Below are positions 18,800 through 28,135 of a stretch of DNA of 64,000 bases, in pieces. Within the stretch, counting starts at the first letter, position 1. Every line of letters starts with the position of its first letter. The translations under genes were made by a program, and so were the position numbers. This DNA comes from an uncultured Paracoccaceae bacterium (lineage in GTDB: Bacteria > Pseudomonadota > Alphaproteobacteria > Rhodobacterales > Rhodobacteraceae): the NCBI GenBank assembly GCA_947503175.1, contig CANNCO010000001.1, forward strand, positions 868,001 through 932,000, given 5' to 3'. The notes below the pieces were generated by a model. It was not told where the DNA came from. It ran no database searches and saw nothing but the letters and a program-made list of their open reading frames with translations.

Positions 18800-18839
18800 G
18801 TTCAGGTAACGTTCTATCCCTGTTCACTATTTGTGTCAA
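18800..18839 (-). promoter_or_regulatory. lexA promoter with three-element SOS operator (GTTC-N7-GTTC-N7-GTTC)
   Basis: GTTC occurs at 18800, 18811 and 18822, each separated by exactly 7 nt; GTTC-N7-GTTC is the known alphaproteobacterial LexA box, so two overlapping boxes exist. On the minus strand, TTGACA (18839-18834) and TAGAAC (18816-18811) are spaced by 17 bp, so the operator covers the -10 and spacer. It lies 57 bp upstream of the lexA ATG. Confidence 0.85.
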
Positions 18840-18846
18840 CGCCCGG

Positions 18847-20019
18847 CTAAAGCGGCAGATACTCGACCTGTGTTCCCGCTTCTCGCTCAGGGTCATGGGG
18901 GGGACGGACGACGAGTGCATGTGCGCGGGTCAGGGTGCGCATCAACCCGCTATCCTGCCGCGACAGCAGACGAAGCCCATCGGAGGAGATCGTAGCGCGC
19001 ATATAGTGTTCGCGCGGACCGTTGGCTTCAATCGCCGCAGCGAGTGTCCCGATCATCCTTGACGCCGGTGCAGGCGAAGCGCCCAACATGGCCCGAAGCG
19101 CAGGCACCACGAACACCATTCCACAAACCATTGCCGAGGTCGGGTTGCCCGGCAGCCCGATCATCGGGATACTATCCAATCGTCCCGCCATCAGCGGTTT
19201 GCCGGGCCGCATCGCGACCTTGTAGAATGCCGGTGCCATACCCCGGTCACGCGCGACTTCCTGAACCAGATCGTGGTCGCCCACGGATGCGCCGCCGATC
19301 GTGATGACGAGGTCGCTTCCTTTCGTAAGGTCGAAGACAGAGTGCAGCGACTCTTTCCGGTCACGCGCAATGGGAAGAAGTCGCACTTCGGCCCCTTCTC
19401 GCTCAAGAAGCGCTTTCAGACCCAGACCGTTCGAAGCTATGATCTGATCGGGTCCCGGGTCTGAACCCGGCATCACCAACTCATCGCCCGTCGCGATGAG
19501 GGACACAACCGGGCATCGGGCGCAGGGCAGTGTCGGCAGGTTCATTGCCGCAGCCAAAAGGATTGTTTGGGGATCCAGCCGGCGTGGTGCGTCGATCTTG
19601 TCTCCAGCCTTGAAATCGGCACCTGCTGGGCGGATGTAGGGTCCGGGATCGGCGTTCTCGACCACAGTGATCGTATCACCGGTTAATACCGTGTCTTCCT
19701 GTATGACGATACGATCGGCACCATCCGGCACCGGGGCACCGGTAAAGATACGCATCGTCTGCCCCGGTCCGACCGGCACCTCACCCCGTCGCCCGGCCTG
19801 TGCGGACCCGATGATCTTTAGCGAAACGCCCGGTTGAACATCGGCATTTCGGACGGCGTAGCCATCCATGACGGAGGTTGCAAACGGCGGCTGATCCCGG
19901 GATGCCGAGACAGAATGGGACAGAAACCGGCCTGACGCCCGATCAATGGGTACGTCTTCTGTCTCAAGCGGTTCGACCAGATCGAAGATATGGCCCAGCG
20001 CCTCTTCGACCGATATCAT
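18847..20019 (-). CDS. moeA: Molybdopterin molybdenumtransferase MoeA
   Basis: Inserts molybdate into adenylylated molybdopterin in molybdenum-cofactor synthesis. Visible are [14 protein letters not shown] (about residue 40-53), the MPT-binding domain with [13 protein letters not shown] (about 172), [11 protein letters not shown] (about 240) and [12 protein letters not shown] (about 288). Length 390 is normal. The ATG overlaps the moaC stop by 4 bp, so they are translationally coupled in the trp-moa operon. Confidence 0.96.
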   Translation of the reverse strand: MISVEEALGHIFDLVEPLETEDVPIDRASGRFLSHSVSASRDQPPFATSVMDGYAVRNADVQPGVSLKIIGSAQAGRRGEVPVGPGQTMRIFTGAPVPDGADRIVIQEDTVLTGDTITVVENADPGPYIRPAGADFKAGDKIDAPRRLDPQTILLAAAMNLPTLPCARCPVVSLIATGDELVMPGSDPGPDQIIASNGLGLKALLEREGAEVRLLPIARDRKESLHSVFDLTKGSDLVITIGGASVGDHDLVQEVARDRGMAPAFYKVAMRPGKPLMAGRLDSIPMIGLPGNPTSAMVCGMVFVVPALRAMLGASPAPASRMIGTLAAAIEANGPREHYMRATISSDGLRLLSRQDSGLMRTLTRAHALVVRPPHDPEREAGTQVEYLPL

Positions 20020-20492
20020 GCCGTTTCGAACCGGCCAGACTTGCCGCCGTCTTTCAGAGTCACAGCAATGCCGCCGATTTCCATGGTCCGCTCCACGGCT
20101 TTCAGCATGTCATAGATCGTAAGGCATGCCGTCGAGACCGCGGTGAGCGCCTCCATCTCGACACCGGTCTGACCGGTCGTCTTGACGGTCGCCTCGACAC
20201 GCACGCCGGGCAGGCCCGGGTCTGGCGTAAGGTCGAGCTTGACCTTGGTGATCGGGAGCGGATGGCAAAGCGGAATGAGCTCGGCTGTCTTCTTCGCCCC
20301 CATGATGCCCGCAAGGCGGGCAACTCCGAGAACATCGCCTTTCTTGGCGGTGCCCTGCATCACGATCTCAAGCGTTTCCGGCGTCATTCGCACATGGCCG
20401 CGGGCGGTGGCAATTCTGTCGGTCGCCGGTTTGTCCGAGACGTCAACCATATGCGCATGGCCTTGTGCGTCGAAATGGGTCAGTGGCGCCAT
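20016..20492 (-). CDS. moaC: Cyclic pyranopterin monophosphate synthase MoaC
   Basis: Converts 3',8-cyclo-GTP to cyclic pyranopterin monophosphate, early molybdenum-cofactor synthesis. Conserved blocks are [17 protein letters not shown] (about 72-88), [20 protein letters not shown] (about 108-128) and the closing LKDGGKSG (about 147). Length 158 is normal. It follows trpC by 2 bp, so tryptophan and Mo-cofactor genes share a transcript. Confidence 0.96.
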   Translation of the reverse strand: MAPLTHFDAQGHAHMVDVSDKPATDRIATARGHVRMTPETLEIVMQGTAKKGDVLGVARLAGIMGAKKTAELIPLCHPLPITKVKLDLTPDPGLPGVRVEATVKTTGQTGVEMEALTAVSTACLTIYDMLKAVERTMEIGGIAVTLKDGGKSGRFETA

Positions 20493-20494
20493 GT

Positions 20495-21304
20495 CTAGAA
20501 CGCTCCGGATGTGAGCGGGTTGGCCAGAAGTGCGCGGGTTGCAGCAGCTACGTCCTCCTGCCGCATCAGGCTTTCACCAATCAGGAAGCAGCGGGTTCCA
20601 TAGCGCGCCATGTTCGCGAGGTCTTCCTGCGACGTCAGCCCGGATTCAGATATCAGAATTCGGTCTGCCGGCGCGATCCGCGAGAGCTGCCGGGTCGTGT
20701 CAAGGTTCGTTTCGAACGTCTTGAGGTTCCGGTTGTTGATTCCCAGAAGTCGCGATTTCAGTTGGGAGGCTCGCTCCAGCTCATCCGCATCATGGATCTC
20801 GACCAGAACGTCCATATCCCAATGAAATGCAGCCTCTTCCAGTTCCGCCGCCTGAGCATCCGAAACGCTTGCCATGATGATCAGGATACAGTCCGCGCCC
20901 CATGCGCGCGCTTCCGCGACCTGATAGGTGTCGTACATGAAGTCCTTTCGAAGCAAAGGAAGCTCGACAGTTGAACGCACCTCGCGCAGATAGGCCGGAC
21001 TACCCTGAAACGAGGGTTGATCGGTCAGGACCGAAATACAGGCAGCACCGCCATCTTCATAGGCGCGCGCGAGGGCAGGGGGATCAAAATCGGTACGGAT
21101 CACACCCTTTGACGGGCTGGCTTTCTTGATCTCGGCAATCAGCCCGTAACCTTCGCGCGACGCCGCGATAAGCGCATCGGCAAAGCCCCGGACCGGCGGG
21201 GCCGCATTTGCTTCTGCTTCGAGCTCCTGAAGGGGCAGGGCGGCCTTCGCCGCCTCTATCTCCTCAAGCTTGTATGCCTTGATACGATCCAGGACGGTTG
21301 TCAT
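20495..21304 (-). CDS. trpC: Indole-3-glycerol phosphate synthase
   Basis: Closes the indole ring from CdRP in tryptophan synthesis. TIM-barrel signature: [20 protein letters not shown] (about residues 52-71), [12 protein letters not shown] (about 111), [12 protein letters not shown] (about 183) and [11 protein letters not shown] (about 214). Length 269 is normal and monofunctional (no TrpF fusion). The track frame begins upstream inside trpD; ATG 21304 overlaps the trpD stop as ATGA. Confidence 0.96.
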   Translation of the reverse strand: MTTVLDRIKAYKLEEIEAAKAALPLQELEAEANAAPPVRGFADALIAASREGYGLIAEIKKASPSKGVIRTDFDPPALARAYEDGGAACISVLTDQPSFQGSPAYLREVRSTVELPLLRKDFMYDTYQVAEARAWGADCILIIMASVSDAQAAELEEAAFHWDMDVLVEIHDADELERASQLKSRLLGINNRNLKTFETNLDTTRQLSRIAPADRILISESGLTSQEDLANMARYGTRCFLIGESLMRQEDVAAATRALLANPLTSGAF

Positions 21305-22326
21305 ATGCTTTTTGCCTCGGAGGTGATCTGGGCGAGCCGCCTGATCTTTTCTGACGCGGCGCCTGAATCGATGCTTTCTTCGGCCATGGCGACCCCTTCG
21401 GGAAGAGATGTGGCCTGTCCTGCCACGAGAAGCGCCGCGGCGGAGTTCAGCAGCACCGCGTCCCGGTAACCCGAGTGGACCCCATCGAGCAAGGCCCGGA
21501 AAGCCCGCCCGTTCTCTTCCGGCGATCCGCCAAGGATGGCTTCGAACGGGTGGGTGGGCAACCCCGCATCCTCGGGGTGGACCTCGCGATCGCTCACTGT
21601 ACCGTCTTTCAGTTCTGCAACCCAGCTTTGGCCGGTAATGGTCAACTCGTCCGTTCCGTCCGATCCATGAACGAGCCAAGCCGCGTCCGATCCCAATGTC
21701 GCCAGCGTTTCGGCCATGGGCCGGATCATGTCGCGCGAGAACGCGCCGGTCAGTTGCCGCTTTACGCCTGCCGGGTTCGTCAGCGGACCAAGGATATTAA
21801 AGATTGTCCGCGTACCCAACTCTCCGCGCGTCGGCATGACATGGGCAATCGCCGGATGATGCATGGGCGCCATCATGAAGCCGATACCGACTTCAGAAAG
21901 AGCTCGTTCGACCACATCGGCGCCGACCATGACATCGATCCCCATCTGAACAAGCGCATCCGCTGCCCCGGATTTCGAACTCAGGTTGCGGTTTCCGTGT
22001 TTTGCTACGGGCACGCCTGCTCCGGCCACTACGAACGCCGTTGCCGTCGATATGTTCAACGTTCCTTTTCCGTCACCGCCCGTACCTACAATATCGATCG
22101 AACCTTCCGGTGCCTTCACCGCCCGGCATTTGGCGCGCATAACCGCTGCCGCCGCGGCATATTCCTCGACCGTCTCTCCGCGGGTACGCAACGTCATCAG
22201 AAGGCCACCCATCTGGCTGGGTGTTGCTTCGCCTTCGAACAGAATTGTGAAGGCGCGTTCAGCCTCTGACCTGCTGAGAGGGCGATCGACCGCTGCTGCG
22301 ATCAAAGGTTTCAGCGAGTCGCTCAT
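21301..22326 (-). CDS. trpD: Anthranilate phosphoribosyltransferase
   Basis: Joins anthranilate to PRPP, second committed tryptophan step. The PRPP-binding [14 protein letters not shown] is near residues 82-95, [15 protein letters not shown] near 110-124, and the C-terminal [12 protein letters not shown] near 222. Length 341 is normal. The ATG overlaps the trpG stop by 4 bp and its own stop overlaps trpC, making trpG-trpD-trpC tightly coupled. Confidence 0.96.
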   Translation of the reverse strand: MSDSLKPLIAAAVDRPLSRSEAERAFTILFEGEATPSQMGGLLMTLRTRGETVEEYAAAAAVMRAKCRAVKAPEGSIDIVGTGGDGKGTLNISTATAFVVAGAGVPVAKHGNRNLSSKSGAADALVQMGIDVMVGADVVERALSEVGIGFMMAPMHHPAIAHVMPTRGELGTRTIFNILGPLTNPAGVKRQLTGAFSRDMIRPMAETLATLGSDAAWLVHGSDGTDELTITGQSWVAELKDGTVSDREVHPEDAGLPTHPFEAILGGSPEENGRAFRALLDGVHSGYRDAVLLNSAAALLVAGQATSLPEGVAMAEESIDSGAASEKIRRLAQITSEAKSI

Positions 22327-22904
22327 GCGGCGACCGGCAGGCGATCGAGAAATGTGCGAAGCATCGCATGGCCATGTTCTGATGCGATGGATTCGGGGTG
22401 GAACTGCACTCCCTCGATCGGGAGGCTCCGGTGGCGAAGTCCCATGATCGTCCCATCCTCCAGCTCAGCCGTGATCTCAAGCTCGGCGGGAAGCGTCGGC
22501 CGGTCGACGATCAGGGAATGGTATCGTGTCGCGGCAATCGGCGAGGGAAGCCCTTTGAAGACACCCGAGTCGTTATGATGAATCCTACCGACCTTGCCAT
22601 GCACGATCTCTCGTGCCTGCAAAACCCTGCCGCCAAAAGCCTGACCAATCGACTGATGTCCCAGACAGACGCCCAGAAGCGGGATCTGGCTTTCGGAAGC
22701 CGCGGCAACAAGCGACAGGCAGATACCTGCTTCGTTCGGTGTGCAGGGGCCCGGGGAAAGGACGATACCGGCAGGCCGCAGCGCCATGGCGGCCTGAACA
22801 TCGAGCGCATCGTTGCGCTTCACGACCACATCCGCTCCCAACTCGCCAAGATAATGGACCAGATTGTAAGTGAAACTGTCGTAATTATCGATCAGTAGCA
22901 GCAT
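22323..22904 (-). CDS. trpG: Anthranilate synthase component II (glutamine amidotransferase)
   Basis: Supplies ammonia from glutamine to TrpE; may also serve p-aminobenzoate synthesis. Class I amidotransferase triad: nucleophile Cys in [17 protein letters not shown] (about residue 80) and His/Glu in [14 protein letters not shown] (about 170-172). The N terminus [16 protein letters not shown] is the family start, at ATG 22904 rather than the track's 22961. Length 193. First gene of trpGDC-moaC-moeA. I looked for a tryptophan-rich leader peptide upstream and saw none. Confidence 0.95.
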   Translation of the reverse strand: MLLLIDNYDSFTYNLVHYLGELGADVVVKRNDALDVQAAMALRPAGIVLSPGPCTPNEAGICLSLVAAASESQIPLLGVCLGHQSIGQAFGGRVLQAREIVHGKVGRIHHNDSGVFKGLPSPIAATRYHSLIVDRPTLPAELEITAELEDGTIMGLRHRSLPIEGVQFHPESIASEHGHAMLRTFLDRLPVAA

Positions 22905-23054
22905 ATCCGTACCTGTTTCCGCATTTGGGGATACCCCCCTTCGCTTGCCCGCGCTATACATGGACGTAACGATCCGAAAGGGTCAAGGCACCATCGCGCG
23001 GGGAACGACGCTGACGGGCCTTGTCGGAGCTAGGCTGAGCACGGAGACGAACAG

Positions 23055-24740
23055 GTGTTACGCGGCATCATTGCAGGAAGCCTTTGGGGTGGACTCATTG
23101 GGGTCATCGTATTGGCGTTGGCCTCACAACTCGCAGACTGGCGTGATCTTACCCCGGCGTTGAACGAAGAACTTGCAGAAGGCGCGACACCGCCGCTTGA
23201 GCCAGAGCCCGCATTGTCCGAAAACCCCGTGGTCGTTGCCGGTGCAGACACGGTTCCCAACCTGTCGGATGACCGACCGAGGGCACTTGGCGAGGGGGCG
23301 GCAGATGCGCCGGCCGAACTCGAGCCCGATATGGTTCCGCCGGTTGTGACGGTTGCTACAGAAGCGCCAGTTGTCGATGTTCCCGATACTGAAGTTGTGC
23401 CTCTGCCGGAGATAGCGGTGGTGTCTTCTGAGGCACCTGAACAACCAGCGAGACAGGGAAAGGTGATCCCCGATGCGGACATTGCGCCAGAGATAGCTGC
23501 GGCGCCGCCGGCGGAACCTTCGCCGGTTGAAACAGCAATGCTGGACGCCCCTCCAAGTCCCGCACAGCCGGAACCGACCGCAGAAGCCGAACTTGGCGTT
23601 GCATCCGACGCCTTGCCGGATGCGCCTTCGTTACCCAAACCCAACACCGCATCCGATCCGGTTGCCGATACGCTGGTTGATATACCGGAGGCTCCGGCAC
23701 CCGAGCCCCAGGAAACGCCTGAAATCGCGCAAGCCAAACCGGCGACAGACGCCGCTGCCGTGCCGCCTTCGTCCGTATCCGCGCCAGAGACGCAAACTGT
23801 TCCTGGCGCACCGGCTGAACCGGTTGCGTCGGACTCCACCGAAGCCCCCCGGCAGATCATCGTCACCGAGAACGCGAGAGAACCGGAAGTCACCGTCGAG
23901 GAACGAGCGGAGATTGCCGAACCTGAAGAGAACTCGGCACCATCGCTTCCCGGGGCACAGGTCCGGCGCTTGCCAAGTATTGGCGATGGTGTCGCGCGCG
24001 GGGCAAGCACCTTGCCTGCGGTGGCAACCGCTCCCGCCGCCGACGCGGTCGAAGAAGCCCCGGAAACCGGCGAAGGTCCGGCCATAACTGCGAACGCCAT
24101 CGAGTTCGATCCTCCGGCGGACAAGGCTTTGATGACAGTCATCCTTGTTCACGAAATCGGCGCACCGGTCGCCGATGACGTTCTCAACGGAATAGGCTTG
24201 CCGCTTACATTCGCAGTACCGGCGTCGTTGCCCGATGCCGCCCGCGTCGTGGCGGCCTATCGCAATGCAGGAGCAGAGGTTGTTCTGATCCCCGATCTTC
24301 CGCCGCGCGCGACGGCGCAGGATGTGGAGGTGTCGCTATCGGTGACGATGGACGCCGTGCCGGGGGTGGTTGCTATCATGGATCGTGGTGCCGATGGATT
24401 TCAGGCGGAACGCGACGCAACGGCAGCGGTGCTCGCGCAAGCCGGCGAATCCGGGCATGGGATCATCACATGGTCACGGGGTTTCAACAATGCCCAGCAG
24501 GCGGCGCAACGCGAGGGAGTGCCAGCGGCCCTGATATACCGGGAAATCGAAAGTGACGACGAGGCCGCCGTTTCCCAGGTATTGGACCAGTCGGCGTTCC
24601 GCGCCCGTCAGCAAGGCGGTGTCGTGACCGTCGGACCTGCGACGGTTACCGTCTTGTACGGTATTGCGGCCTGGGCTGAGGAAAACCAGAACGCCGGAGT
24701 CGCGCTTGCGCCGATCTCTGCGGTTCTTGGTGTCGAGTAA
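23055..24740 (+). CDS. Divergent polysaccharide deacetylase-like protein, membrane-anchored, Pro/Ala-rich
   Basis: The product begins at GTG 23055 with CGGAGACGA upstream. A membrane anchor (IIAGSLWGGLIGVIVLALAS, about residues 4-24) is followed by about 300 residues very rich in Pro, Ala, Glu and Val, presumably an extended periplasmic linker. Residues about 355-561 resemble the divergent polysaccharide deacetylase fold (LPLTFAVPASLPDAARVVAAYRNAGAEVVL). The Asp-Asp pair expected at the first strand is replaced (VILVHEIGAP), and I see no GVNNHMGS-type block, so activity is doubtful. It is transcribed opposite to both trpE and trpG and separates them. Confidence 0.75.
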   Translation: MLRGIIAGSLWGGLIGVIVLALASQLADWRDLTPALNEELAEGATPPLEPEPALSENPVVVAGADTVPNLSDDRPRALGEGAADAPAELEPDMVPPVVTVATEAPVVDVPDTEVVPLPEIAVVSSEAPEQPARQGKVIPDADIAPEIAAAPPAEPSPVETAMLDAPPSPAQPEPTAEAELGVASDALPDAPSLPKPNTASDPVADTLVDIPEAPAPEPQETPEIAQAKPATDAAAVPPSSVSAPETQTVPGAPAEPVASDSTEAPRQIIVTENAREPEVTVEERAEIAEPEENSAPSLPGAQVRRLPSIGDGVARGASTLPAVATAPAADAVEEAPETGEGPAITANAIEFDPPADKALMTVILVHEIGAPVADDVLNGIGLPLTFAVPASLPDAARVVAAYRNAGAEVVLIPDLPPRATAQDVEVSLSVTMDAVPGVVAIMDRGADGFQAERDATAAVLAQAGESGHGIITWSRGFNNAQQAAQREGVPAALIYREIESDDEAAVSQVLDQSAFRARQQGGVVTVGPATVTVLYGIAAWAEENQNAGVALAPISAVLGVE

Positions 24741-24745
24741 AGATA

Positions 24746-26257
24746 TTATCCGTTCCCGCCGGAGAACAGACCCGCATCCGCGGCTGCGCGTCTGATCGCC
24801 TGCGCCTTGTTCTCGGTTTCCTCGTATTCCGCCTGCGGATCACTGTCGTAAACAACGCCTCCACCGGCCTGGATATAAAGGGTCTGGTCTTTCAGAACAG
24901 CCGTTCGAAGCGCAATGCACATGTCCATATCCCCGCCCGCGCTGAAATAACCGACACCGCCGCCATAGACCCCACGCTTTTCCGGTTCAAGCTCATCGAT
25001 AATCTCCATTGCGCGCACCTTGGGCGCGCCCGACACCGTCCCTGCCGGTAGCCCGGCCAGGAGAGCCGACAAGGCATCATGATCGTCGCTGAGTTCGCCC
25101 ACGACGTTCGACACGATATGCATGACGTGACTGTAGCGTTCGATGACGAACTGTTCGGTCGGGCGAACGGTCCCGATCTTCGAAACACGGCCCGTGTCGT
25201 TGCGGCCGAGGTCGAGAAGCATCAGATGTTCCGCACATTCCTTCGCATCGGCTAGCAGTTCGGCCTCGTAGGCCCGATCCTGCTCCGGTGTCTCCCCGCG
25301 AGGTCTGGTTCCCGCAATCGGGCGAATGGTCACTTCCTTGCCGAAGACCCGGACCAGTATCTCTGGGCTTGCACCGATCACCTGAAACCCGCCAAAGTTG
25401 AAATAAAACATGAACGGCGATGGGTTTGTTCGACGCAAGCTGCGGTAAAGCGCGAAGGGCGGCAGTGTAAAGGGCTGTGCCCACCGCTGGGACGGAACGA
25501 CCTGAAAGATGTCGCCCGCTCGAATGTATTCTTTCGCCCGTTCGACTGCGGCTAGGTAATCGGAATGAGAGAAGTTGGAGACTGGCTCGGAGACATCTGC
25601 AACCTCTCCCAGCCCACGGGTTTCCGCAGCCGGAGCACGCTCAAGGTCGCGCACCGCATCCATGACCCGCTCTGCGGCCTGCGCATAGGCAGCACGTGCA
25701 GACAGACCCGAACCGACCCAGGCAGGCGACACAACCGTTACATCACCTTTCACCCCGTCGAGCACCGCAACGACCGAGGGGCGCAACATCAGCGCATCGG
25801 GAAGACCCAGAGGATCGGGGTTGATATCCGGCAAGTGCTCCACGAGCCGGATCATGTCATAGCCCAAAAAGCCGAATAGCCCGGCTGCGGCCGCCGGAAG
25901 ATCGTCCGGCAAATCGATCTGGCTCTCAGCGATAATGCTCCGCAATGCATCAAGCGGAGGTCCATCCATCGGTTCAAAGCTTTCCCTGTCGAACCTTGCC
26001 TGACGATTGATCCGTGACGTCGTTCCACGGCAGTCCCAAATCAGATCCGGTTTCAGTCCGATGATCGAGTACCGCCCTCTGACCTCGCCGCCGGTGACCG
26101 ACTCCAGAATGAAGCTATCGGTGCGCGCGTCGGCCAGCTTCAACATCAACGAGACAGGCGTATCGAGATCGGCGGCTAGCCTTGCATAAACGACCTGGTT
26201 CTTTCCGGCGTCATAGCCCCGGGAGAACTCGTCGTAACCGGTCACAAGTGCGGTCAT
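24746..26257 (-). CDS. trpE: Anthranilate synthase component I
   Basis: Makes anthranilate from chorismate with TrpG-supplied ammonia. The chorismate-binding C-terminal half has AGTRPRGETPEQDRAYE (about residues 312-328), LMLLDLGRNDTGRVSK (about 343) and GTVSGAPKVRAMEIIDELEP (about 410-430). The N-terminal feedback region (about 38-60) contains an SFILESVTGGE stretch with the LLES-like element for Trp inhibition. Length 503. The ATG overlaps the ppiD stop by 4 bp; it is detached from trpGDC by an opposite-strand gene. Confidence 0.96.
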   Translation of the reverse strand: MTALVTGYDEFSRGYDAGKNQVVYARLAADLDTPVSLMLKLADARTDSFILESVTGGEVRGRYSIIGLKPDLIWDCRGTTSRINRQARFDRESFEPMDGPPLDALRSIIAESQIDLPDDLPAAAAGLFGFLGYDMIRLVEHLPDINPDPLGLPDALMLRPSVVAVLDGVKGDVTVVSPAWVGSGLSARAAYAQAAERVMDAVRDLERAPAAETRGLGEVADVSEPVSNFSHSDYLAAVERAKEYIRAGDIFQVVPSQRWAQPFTLPPFALYRSLRRTNPSPFMFYFNFGGFQVIGASPEILVRVFGKEVTIRPIAGTRPRGETPEQDRAYEAELLADAKECAEHLMLLDLGRNDTGRVSKIGTVRPTEQFVIERYSHVMHIVSNVVGELSDDHDALSALLAGLPAGTVSGAPKVRAMEIIDELEPEKRGVYGGGVGYFSAGGDMDMCIALRTAVLKDQTLYIQAGGGVVYDSDPQAEYEETENKAQAIRRAAADAGLFSGGNG

Positions 26258-28095
26258 GGGAACTGAGCATGCACGGCATTGATTGCCTGTTGGTTCACCT
26301 GAACGCCGGCGCTGTTCTGAATGGCGCGTGTGAACATCAGCAAAACGTCGCCAGCCATGTCTTGAATTGCCTGCTGATTGAAGTTGGCCTTCAGCGCCTC
26401 GGCCTCCGCACCATCCGGATCGGGCGGGGTGATCGTGTCGAGGCGAACAAGGGCGGCTCCGCTTTCGGCTTGAAAGACGCGGACATCTCCCAGGGACATC
26501 TGGAATATGCCGTCGACCATGCCATCCGGCGCATCATCGAGAAATGCGTTGCGGCCCATTCCCATCTCGGCACGCAACGGGAGATCGAGTCCCGCCATCT
26601 CACGGCCATCCCGGATCGCCTGGGCGGCTTCCTGAGCCCGGGCCTCGGCAAGCCGGGCGGTCTCCGCCAATTCCCAACCCTCGATGACCTGTGAACGGAC
26701 TGCTTGCAAAGGTTGAAGCTCGGGCGGGCGAAGCTCATCGACGCGCAACGCGAAGAGGCCACCCTCTTCGATCTCGATCATTTCAGGGAAATCGCCGGCT
26801 TCAGCAATCAATGCTGCATCGCGAAACTCAAGGTAATCGGCAATGCCGCCCTCCACGCCCTGCCGCCAGTCGATCTGCCCGAGTTCGAGTTCAGTCTCTT
26901 CGGCAAGCTCTTCGATCGTTGCACCACCGGCCAGAAGATCATCCACCTGATCGCGCATATCGAGGATGAGCCGGCTGGCACGGTCGGAAGCATATTCCGC
27001 GGCGAGTTCGTCACGTGCATCGTCGAACGATGTCTCGCTGGCCGAGAGGATTGCGTTCACCCGGAACAGTGCCGGGCCAAGCGGCGAGGGCAGGGGACCT
27101 GCGATACCGGGTTCGGTCAGCGCAAACACCTCTTCCCCGGCAGCATCGAGTTCATCGATCGTCACATCGCCAAGGTCGACATCACCAATGGAAAGTCCCC
27201 GGTCTTCGATAAGGTCGTCAAAGGTCATCTCTGCAGCGTCGATCTGTGCCCTTGCAGCCTCGGCGGCGGCGCTGTCTGCAAAGACAAGACGTTCGACGAG
27301 ACGCCGTTCCGGACGGATGTACTCAGAAGCGCGCTGTTCGAAGAGCGAACGCAGCGCGTCTTCGTCGACATCAATCGTGTCTAGGATCATCCTTGGGGTG
27401 ACCCAGGCATAGGTGATCGCCTTGGTCTCGGACAATGTGAAAGCCGCTTCGTTGGCGTCGTAATAGGCCTGAAGGTCGGCATCCGACGGTTCGCCAAGCG
27501 GCTCGGAGAGGTCATCCGCGTCAAGCAGGGCCCAGGTGACATCGCGTTCCTCCAGAGCCCAGTTGAAAAGCGTGTCGGTGAAGACTTGCGGGGCAGGCAC
27601 CCCATTGATTACCGCACCTTGAAGGATATTCCGCGCGGTTTCGTTGCGCACGCGCTCTTCGAATTCCGCAACCGAAAGCCCGGTATTCCCAAGCGTGAAC
27701 GCATAGGCCTCGCGGTCGAAACTCCCGTCAATGCCACGGAAGGCCGGGATCTGGGCAACCTGATCGCGAACCATCTCGTCCCCGACCGAAAGGTTGATAC
27801 GGGCCGTCTCGTTGTCAAGCGCGGCCTGTGAGACAAGTCGCGACAGAACCGCGGCATCCAAACCAAGCGCACGCGCCTCTGCCAGACTGATCGCTCGGCC
27901 GCTCTGGGCCGCCAAGGCCCGGAGATCCTGTTGCAGCTCGCGTCCGTAGTCATCGACCAGAACTTCCATGTCACCCACCATCGCGACGCTGCGGACCGAC
28001 CCCCCAAAGTTGGTGGCCCCGAACCCCGCCAGCGCGACGATCAGCAAGCCCAGAATGACCCAGACGAATGCGCGTGACGCCGTGCCTTTAGCCAT
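26254..28095 (-). CDS. Membrane-anchored periplasmic peptidyl-prolyl isomerase, PpiD/SurA-like
   Basis: Likely folding factor for secreted and outer-membrane proteins. An N-terminal anchor (AFVWVILGLLIVALAGFGATNF, residues 9-30) is followed by a SurA_N-type chaperone domain (about 35-160) and a rotamase-like region (about 230-370). The C-terminal half is acidic and helical. Length 613 resembles PpiD. The PPIase domain is poorly conserved, so chaperone activity without isomerisation is possible. First gene of a ppiD-trpE pair, overlapping trpE by 4 bp. Confidence 0.85.
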   Translation of the reverse strand: MAKGTASRAFVWVILGLLIVALAGFGATNFGGSVRSVAMVGDMEVLVDDYGRELQQDLRALAAQSGRAISLAEARALGLDAAVLSRLVSQAALDNETARINLSVGDEMVRDQVAQIPAFRGIDGSFDREAYAFTLGNTGLSVAEFEERVRNETARNILQGAVINGVPAPQVFTDTLFNWALEERDVTWALLDADDLSEPLGEPSDADLQAYYDANEAAFTLSETKAITYAWVTPRMILDTIDVDEDALRSLFEQRASEYIRPERRLVERLVFADSAAAEAARAQIDAAEMTFDDLIEDRGLSIGDVDLGDVTIDELDAAGEEVFALTEPGIAGPLPSPLGPALFRVNAILSASETSFDDARDELAAEYASDRASRLILDMRDQVDDLLAGGATIEELAEETELELGQIDWRQGVEGGIADYLEFRDAALIAEAGDFPEMIEIEEGGLFALRVDELRPPELQPLQAVRSQVIEGWELAETARLAEARAQEAAQAIRDGREMAGLDLPLRAEMGMGRNAFLDDAPDGMVDGIFQMSLGDVRVFQAESGAALVRLDTITPPDPDGAEAEALKANFNQQAIQDMAGDVLLMFTRAIQNSAGVQVNQQAINAVHAQFP

Positions 28096-28135
28096 GCCTG
28101 AAAACCCCTGATTGATCTGACGATCAGGGTTTATG

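Noticed and set aside
22905-23054. Tryptophan leader peptide or attenuator before trpG
   Set aside because: No short frame with tandem Trp codons and no terminator hairpin in the gap.
23030-24142. 370-codon minus-strand Ser/Gly/Ala-rich ORF
   Set aside because: It is the antisense of the Pro/Ala-rich linker region; the low-complexity composition keeps the frame open.
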